The notes beneath the pieces were generated by a model. It worked only from the letters and a program-made list of their open reading frames with translations, made no database searches and was not told the DNA's origin. From assembly GCF_950295315.1 (NCBI RefSeq), contig NW_026647186.1, positions 1 to 64,000 of the forward strand: DNA of 64,000 nt. Reading direction: 5' to 3'. This DNA comes from Erinaceus europaeus. Its lineage: Eukaryota > Chordata > Mammalia > Eulipotyphla > Erinaceidae. The first letter of the stretch is position 1. Each line of letters begins with the position of its first letter. Made by a program: the position numbers and the translations under genes. Shown in pieces: positions 59,171 to 64,000 of the stretch.

Positions 59171-59777
59171 GGTGTGCTTCCAGGAAGTGCGAAGCAGGGT
59201 TCAGCCCAGGCCCCTGCCTTGCAGAAGCTCTCCAGTGTGCATGCCTATAACTCCGTTTATGCCTGTGCGTCTGGAGATGTGTGCGTGTGTGACTGTGAGT
59301 GTGTGTGTTTGTGTTTGTGTGTGTGTATGTGTGCGGTAGGGAGAGAAAGAGAACAACAGAAAACAGTGGCAGAGGAGATTTTGTGCAAAACACGGCACAT
59401 TGTGGTTTGCCGCTCAATATTGACACCATTGTAGCTCTCCTTGGCCCTTGGACACTATTTTTCTTTTCAGAAGTAAAGACACTGAAGAGGGAGAGGTTTT
59501 TGCCCTGAGGCTTGCATAAGGAACTAGCAGCTGCCCTGTGTGTGTTGCCAGACTAGGAAACTTGTGGTGCCTGTCCATGTGGAGAGTCTCCTGGATGAGT
59601 TCCTTCTCGATCCTTTTTCCCTAGGTCCCATTGGAGCTGTATATAGCTAATGATTTGGAGGTTTTATTCCTTTGGTCAATTCTTTTCCTGATGCACGGTT
59701 TCTCTCCAGGTTTTAGCAATCAATTGTCTGAATGTCATATTGCATCCATTGTAGAAAATGACTACATCCGTGTCTTG

Positions 59778-59821
<44 letters not shown>

Positions 59822-60204
59822 ATATATATATATGTAAGATGTAGAGGTCTGAAAATATATTTTAGCTAGAGACCTGCACAGCTCTGGATTCGGGTAGTAA
59901 TGCGGATACACCTGGCCCTTCAGAGCCACAGTCATGAGAGACATCTCACAGAACATTAGTTTACCTCTTGTCACTCTACAAATCTCTCTTAGCACACACT
60001 ACAGCTGCCAAATCATCTACTTCACTCTTGCTCTATTTGTCCACAGAGTCCTATCCCAAAATTGTAAATCAAAGAAGAAATAGACATAGTGAAGTTCCCT
60101 GCACACAGGACAGGCTGAGGCTAGACCAGGGAGATGAAATAGGCCAGCCTGCATTTGGCTGGAGCATCACTAAACCTACTTCCAATTTGGAAAGGCAAGG
60201 GCAC
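59171..60204 (+). repeat. A module of unit 11
   Basis: Full A module with the 'ccttgcagaagctctccag' block, acceptor-like tract ending near 59,470 and CT/TA tract at about 59,785-59,834. It breaks off at 'ggcaagggcacacattac', a fusion into the late part of a B module. Confidence 0.65.
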
Positions 60205-60348
60205 ACATTACCATCAGGTCTGGTAGTATAGCATATGTTGAAGGCTGGGGCTGTCTGGCGTCTGTGGGCATGAGAGCTGCTGCCTTACAATCTCTACAAG
60301 CCAGGTTTGAACTTGTCATCAATGAACACAGTGTAGGAGGTTTTTGAA
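60205..60348 (+). repeat. Array unit 12, late B remnant
   Basis: Only about 145 bases of the end of B remain ('cacattaccatcaggtctgg' to 'aggtttttgaattc') between two A modules. It is an extreme deletion product of the B-A unit. Confidence 0.65.
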
Positions 60349-60658
60349 TTCAGAGACTGAAGAGGGAGAGCATTTTACCCTGAGGCTTGCACTGGGAACT
60401 ACCAGCTGCCCTGTGAGTGTTGCCAGACTAGGAAACTTGCGGTGTCTGTCCATGTGTAGTGTCTCCTGGATGAGTTCATTCTCAAGCCTTTTTCGCTAGG
60501 TCCCATTGGAGCTCCATATAGCTAATAATTTGGAGATTTTACTCCTTTGGACAATTATTTCCCTGATGCACAGTTTCTCTCCAAGAGTTAGCAATCAATT
60601 GTCTGAATGTCATATCGAATCCATTGTAGAAAATGACTACATCAAAGTCTCTCTTCTC

Positions 60659-60717
<59 letters not shown>

Positions 60718-61150
60718 GTAACATGTAGAGTACTGAAAATATTTTTTAGCTAGAGATCTGCACAGGTCTGGATTAGGGTAGTAAAATGGATACACCTGGC
60801 CCTTCTGAGCCACAGTCATGAGAGATATCTCACAGAGCCATATCGTTTATCACTCTACAAATCTCTCTCAGCACAAACTACCGCTGCCATAACATCTATT
60901 TCCCTCTTGCTCTTTTTTCCACCGAGTCCTATCCCAAAACTGTAAATCAAAGAAGAAATAGACTTAGTGTAGTTCCCTGCACACAGGATAAGCTGACGCT
61001 GGACCAGAGAGATGAAATACGCCAGCCTGCATTTGCCAGGAGCATCACTAAAACTACTTCCAATTTGGAGAGGCATGGGCAGTTTTGAGGAGTGGGCTGC
61101 AGGCTAGTGTTTCTTCTCAGAGTGGGCTAAGACCTAGATGTTCTAAGTGT
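60349..61150 (+). repeat. A module of unit 12
   Basis: Truncated at its start ('agagactgaagaggg'), with a CT/TA tract at about 60,665-60,718 and an intact end that joins unit 13 at 'aacctttcctcac'. Confidence 0.65.
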
Positions 61151-62878
61151 AACCTTTCCTCACAAACATAAAATAACAATGCCACTTGTAAGAAGTATGC
61201 ATGGGAATGGAGGCTTTGTCTTCAGTGCTCTGGCACTGATAACATAGGGCCAGAATTTCTGTCCTTTTCAGTCACTGTCATTTTGTCTCTCTGACTGTCT
61301 CTACGTGACTTCTTCCCTGGACCCTTCATGGAAGTCAGTGCATGCATCGTGAACTGGGGCTTCCTGGTGTTGAAATTTTCCTTTCTTTGCCCTTTGGATT
61401 ACTTAGTCTCATGCATATGACATAGTACAGAGGAGAATTTAGGAGACAGCGTTCCTGCTGCAGGTAACAGGCATATGTCTATCTCCAGCTGCAGCTGCCC
61501 AGGCCCTCTGTGCTTGACTCCCATTCTCCAGGGCCCTGTGGCTGACACTCAGCCTAAATGCAGCCCTCCTCAATTTCCTGCACCACATCCTTGTCCTTAT
61601 TCCATGAGAGCCCAGGTCAAGAGAAGTGAAACTCTACCACCCTGGCAGACAATTGTCTTTCCCACTATTGGGGTGAATGTAAACGATCTGTGGTACTAAT
61701 GGCCACACCAGAGTCCACAATTTCCATGCAAAATGGAAGCTTCCAAAGTTCAGAAAGATGATGTCTTGATGGCTGTGAAATGTCTTTTCCAAGTGCCTCC
61801 TGGGGTTTCAAATCCTTTTGAAACCTTCAGTTCGTTCTCGTATCTAAGAATTATTCTCCCTCTGGCCGAATGCCCTCCCAACTAGGAGCACAGCTATCCC
61901 GGGGTCAGGACGTCTGCCAGCCTGCTAGCTCCTGGAGGGATTCCTGAGTATGTCCTCAGGCCCCAAGTGGTAACAGGAGTTTCCAATTGTCTTTATTAGC
62001 AGCAGCCAGACCCTCAGGTGAGGGGCGGGGTTGTGATCTCCACTGGAAGCTCCTAATTCAGCGAATGGAGGCATCCATCTGCCTTTGGTCTCTCCATAGC
62101 AAGGGCCCGGGGAGTTTGTGCTTCCTGCAAGCAGAGCTACTTTGTATTGGACACTCATGCATGCCTACTCTGGGAATCTCTCTGACTGTGATGTGTGGAC
62201 ACCTGGACAAAATGATCAGGGATTGTGAGGCCACAGATGCAATTGTCTTAGCCGGACCCAAAGGGTAGGTGTAAGGGGCTGGGTTCATCCACTATTGATT
62301 GGTCAAACACAGTTCCCATCTATGTTGAAACACAGCTCTTTCTGGGTTCATTCTGTGCTTGTAATCAGCTGACCTGAGCAGTGGACTGAGATTCTGGATG
62401 CTGAGTAGGCTGCCAAAAGTGACTGGACAGGCTCCTGCCCTTGAATTCTGAGGGGTGAACCAGCTTACTCCATTGGCAGTGTGTGGGATAGTGAGGGATG
62501 AGATTGAATCGGGGACTGAGGAGAGGGAGACATGAGAGTCCCTTTGCTTGTGCATTCTTGATTAGCCAGAATCTGGGCTAGATGGCTTGCCCTGACCAGT
62601 TAGGTTCTCTGTACATAAGTTGCAGGTGAGGCTGGATACCTTCCCACCCATGCTCTGAGACTACTATAGGTGAGCTCTGAGCACACACAGACACAGATAG
62701 ACAGACAGACAGACACACACACACACACACATTACTGTGAGGTCTGGTAGTACAGAATATGGTGAAGGCTGGGGCTGTCTGGGATCTGTGGGCATGAGAG
62801 CTGCTGCCTTACAATCTCTACAAGCCAGATTTGAACCTGTCATCAATGAACACAGTGTACTAGGTTTTTGAATTCTCA
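61151..62878 (+). repeat. Array unit 13, B module
   Basis: Complete B module with the usual landmarks and an ACAG/CA tract at about 62,695-62,731. It is fused to a P2 promoter-like module at 'gaattctcatctctttcc', the same junction as at 31,450, so the two B-P2-A units share an ancestor. Confidence 0.7.
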
Positions 62879-63160
62879 TCTCTTTCCAGCAGAAGTGGCT
62901 GGTGGGCGGGCCTTCCAGAGGCTGCCCAATGAGCATGCTGCAGGGCTATCTGGAAGATGCTCAAGGTTGCTGGCCAATCACTGACTAGGGGCCTTGACAG
63001 TCCTGGGCGTGTCCTAGCACACTGGCCAATGATATTACTGGCAGGGGTTCTTGGCGTGTCCTAGGCCTCTGGCATATCAGAACATGGCTGGTGGCCTGTC
63101 TGTGGGCCTTCTGAAGTAAGCCCGACAATGGTAGCTCAGAGCTGGCCTTAAAAGGCTGGG
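62879..63160 (+). promoter_or_regulatory. P2-type promoter-like module of unit 13
   Basis: CCAAT boxes lie at 62,926-62,930, 62,974-62,978 and 63,026-63,030, with a GC box near 62,902 and TTAAAA at 63,148-63,153. It agrees with 31,458-31,740 in layout while differing at scattered bases. Confidence 0.45.
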
Positions 63161-63752
63161 CGTGCTTACAGGAAGTGTGAAGCAGGGTTCACGCAGGATC
63201 CTGCCTTGCAGAAGTTGTCCAGTGTGCATGTGTATAATTCTGTTTGTGCCTGTGCCTCTGTGGATGTGTGCGTGTGTGTAACTGAGTGTGTGTGTTTGTG
63301 TGTGTGTGTGAGGGAGAGACAGAGAAAACAACAGAATCACTATGGCACAGGTGATTTTGTGCAAAACACTTGGCACATTCTGATTTACAACTCAATATTG
63401 ACACCATTGTAGCTCTCCTTGGCCCTTGGTCACTTTTCTTATTTTCAGATGTAAAGACACTGAAGAGAGAGAGGTTTTTGCCCCGAGGCTTGCACTGGGA
63501 ACTAGCAGCGGCCCTGTGTGTGTTTCCAGACTAGTAAACTCTTAGTGCCTGTCCATGTGGAGAGTCTCCTGTATGAGTTCCTTCATGAGCCTTTTTTGCC
63601 CTGTCCCGTTGGAGCTGCATATAGCTAATGATTTGGAAATTTTACTCCTTTGGACAATTCTTTTCCTGATGCACAGTTTCTCTCCAGGCTTTCCTAATCA
63701 ATTGTGTGAATATCATATCACATCCATTGTAGAAAATTACATCAGTGTCTTG

Positions 63753-63827
<75 letters not shown>

Positions 63828-64000
63828 CCATTTGTTTACATCTTGTCACTCTACAAATCTCTCTCAGCACAAACTACAACTGCCAAATCATCTACTTCAC
63901 TCTTGCATTTTTGGCCACCGAGTCCTATCCCAAAATTGTAAATCAAAGAAAAAGTAGACATAGTGCAGTTCCCTGCACACAGGACAGGCTGAGGCTGGAC
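63161..64000 (+). repeat. A module of unit 13 with internal deletion, cut by window end
   Basis: The module has its GT-rich tract, acceptor-like tract ending near 63,447 and a long CT/AT tract at 63,754-63,824. It then jumps to 'gagccatttgtttacatc', skipping about 120 bases present in other copies. It continues to the window edge. Confidence 0.6.
63754..63824. repeat. (CT)n(AT)n compound microsatellite at a deletion junction
   Basis: About 17 CT units are followed by about 18 AT units. The deletion of the following A sequence begins directly at the end of the AT run. Confidence 0.9.

Noticed and set aside
1..64000. CRISPR array, bacterial operons or tRNA/rRNA genes
   Set aside because: No short regular repeat-spacer structure, no ribosome-binding-site-led gene clusters and no recognisable structural RNA. 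The sequence is clearly eukaryotic.

Overview
The window looks like mammalian, most probably rodent, chromosomal DNA from a rapidly rearranging tandem array, with no conventional cellular protein-coding gene that I can support. The organism call is an inference. The class II (betaretrovirus-like) endogenous retrovirus is young and lacks env, and the solo LTR also has a 6-bp target duplication; both fit a murid or cricetid genome. I saw no Alu-like or obvious B1/B2 SINE, and nothing here fixes the species.

Array. Apart from 19,562-30,211, the window is a mosaic of related modules in direct orientation. B is about 1.0-2.0 kb and starts near a conserved AACCTTTCCTCAC block. K/C is a roughly 0.96-kb segment present as a tandem dimer. 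D is about 1.4 kb. P is promoter-like, with several CCAAT boxes and a TTAAAA box. A is about 0.9-1.1 kb and carries a (CT)n(TA)n microsatellite at a fixed site. The fullest order is B-K/C-K/C-D-P-A, seen at about 7,641-13,616, in its copy at 40,495-46,470, and at 54,005-60,204. Other units are shortened fusions such as B-A or B-P-A. The repeated ORFs here are shared by homology between modules, and I see no evidence that they are translated.

Recent duplication. Bases 1-13,725 recur at 32,855-46,579 in direct orientation, with no difference found where I compared them. The match includes microsatellite lengths and a solo LTR at 1,480-1,885 and 34,334-34,739. It is either a very recent segmental duplication or an assembly duplication.

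Retroviral block. A 7.65-kb minus-strand provirus lies at 22,561-30,211. It has two LTRs that differ by one substitution and one 5-bp indel, a tRNA-Lys3-type primer site, gag, pro, pol and a polypurine tract, but no env. Gag has two in-frame TGA codons. Pol has one in-frame TGA and an A-run frame disruption. The gag-pro junction keeps a T TTA AAC slip site next to a predicted H-type pseudoknot. Left of it, 19,562-22,560 holds a decayed related element in the same orientation. The two outer flanks do not form a simple insertion site, so the locus has been rearranged.

Overall this reads as non-coding, possibly transcribed, macrosatellite-like DNA with repeated promoter-like, splice-like and CTCF-like signals, invaded by class II retroelements.
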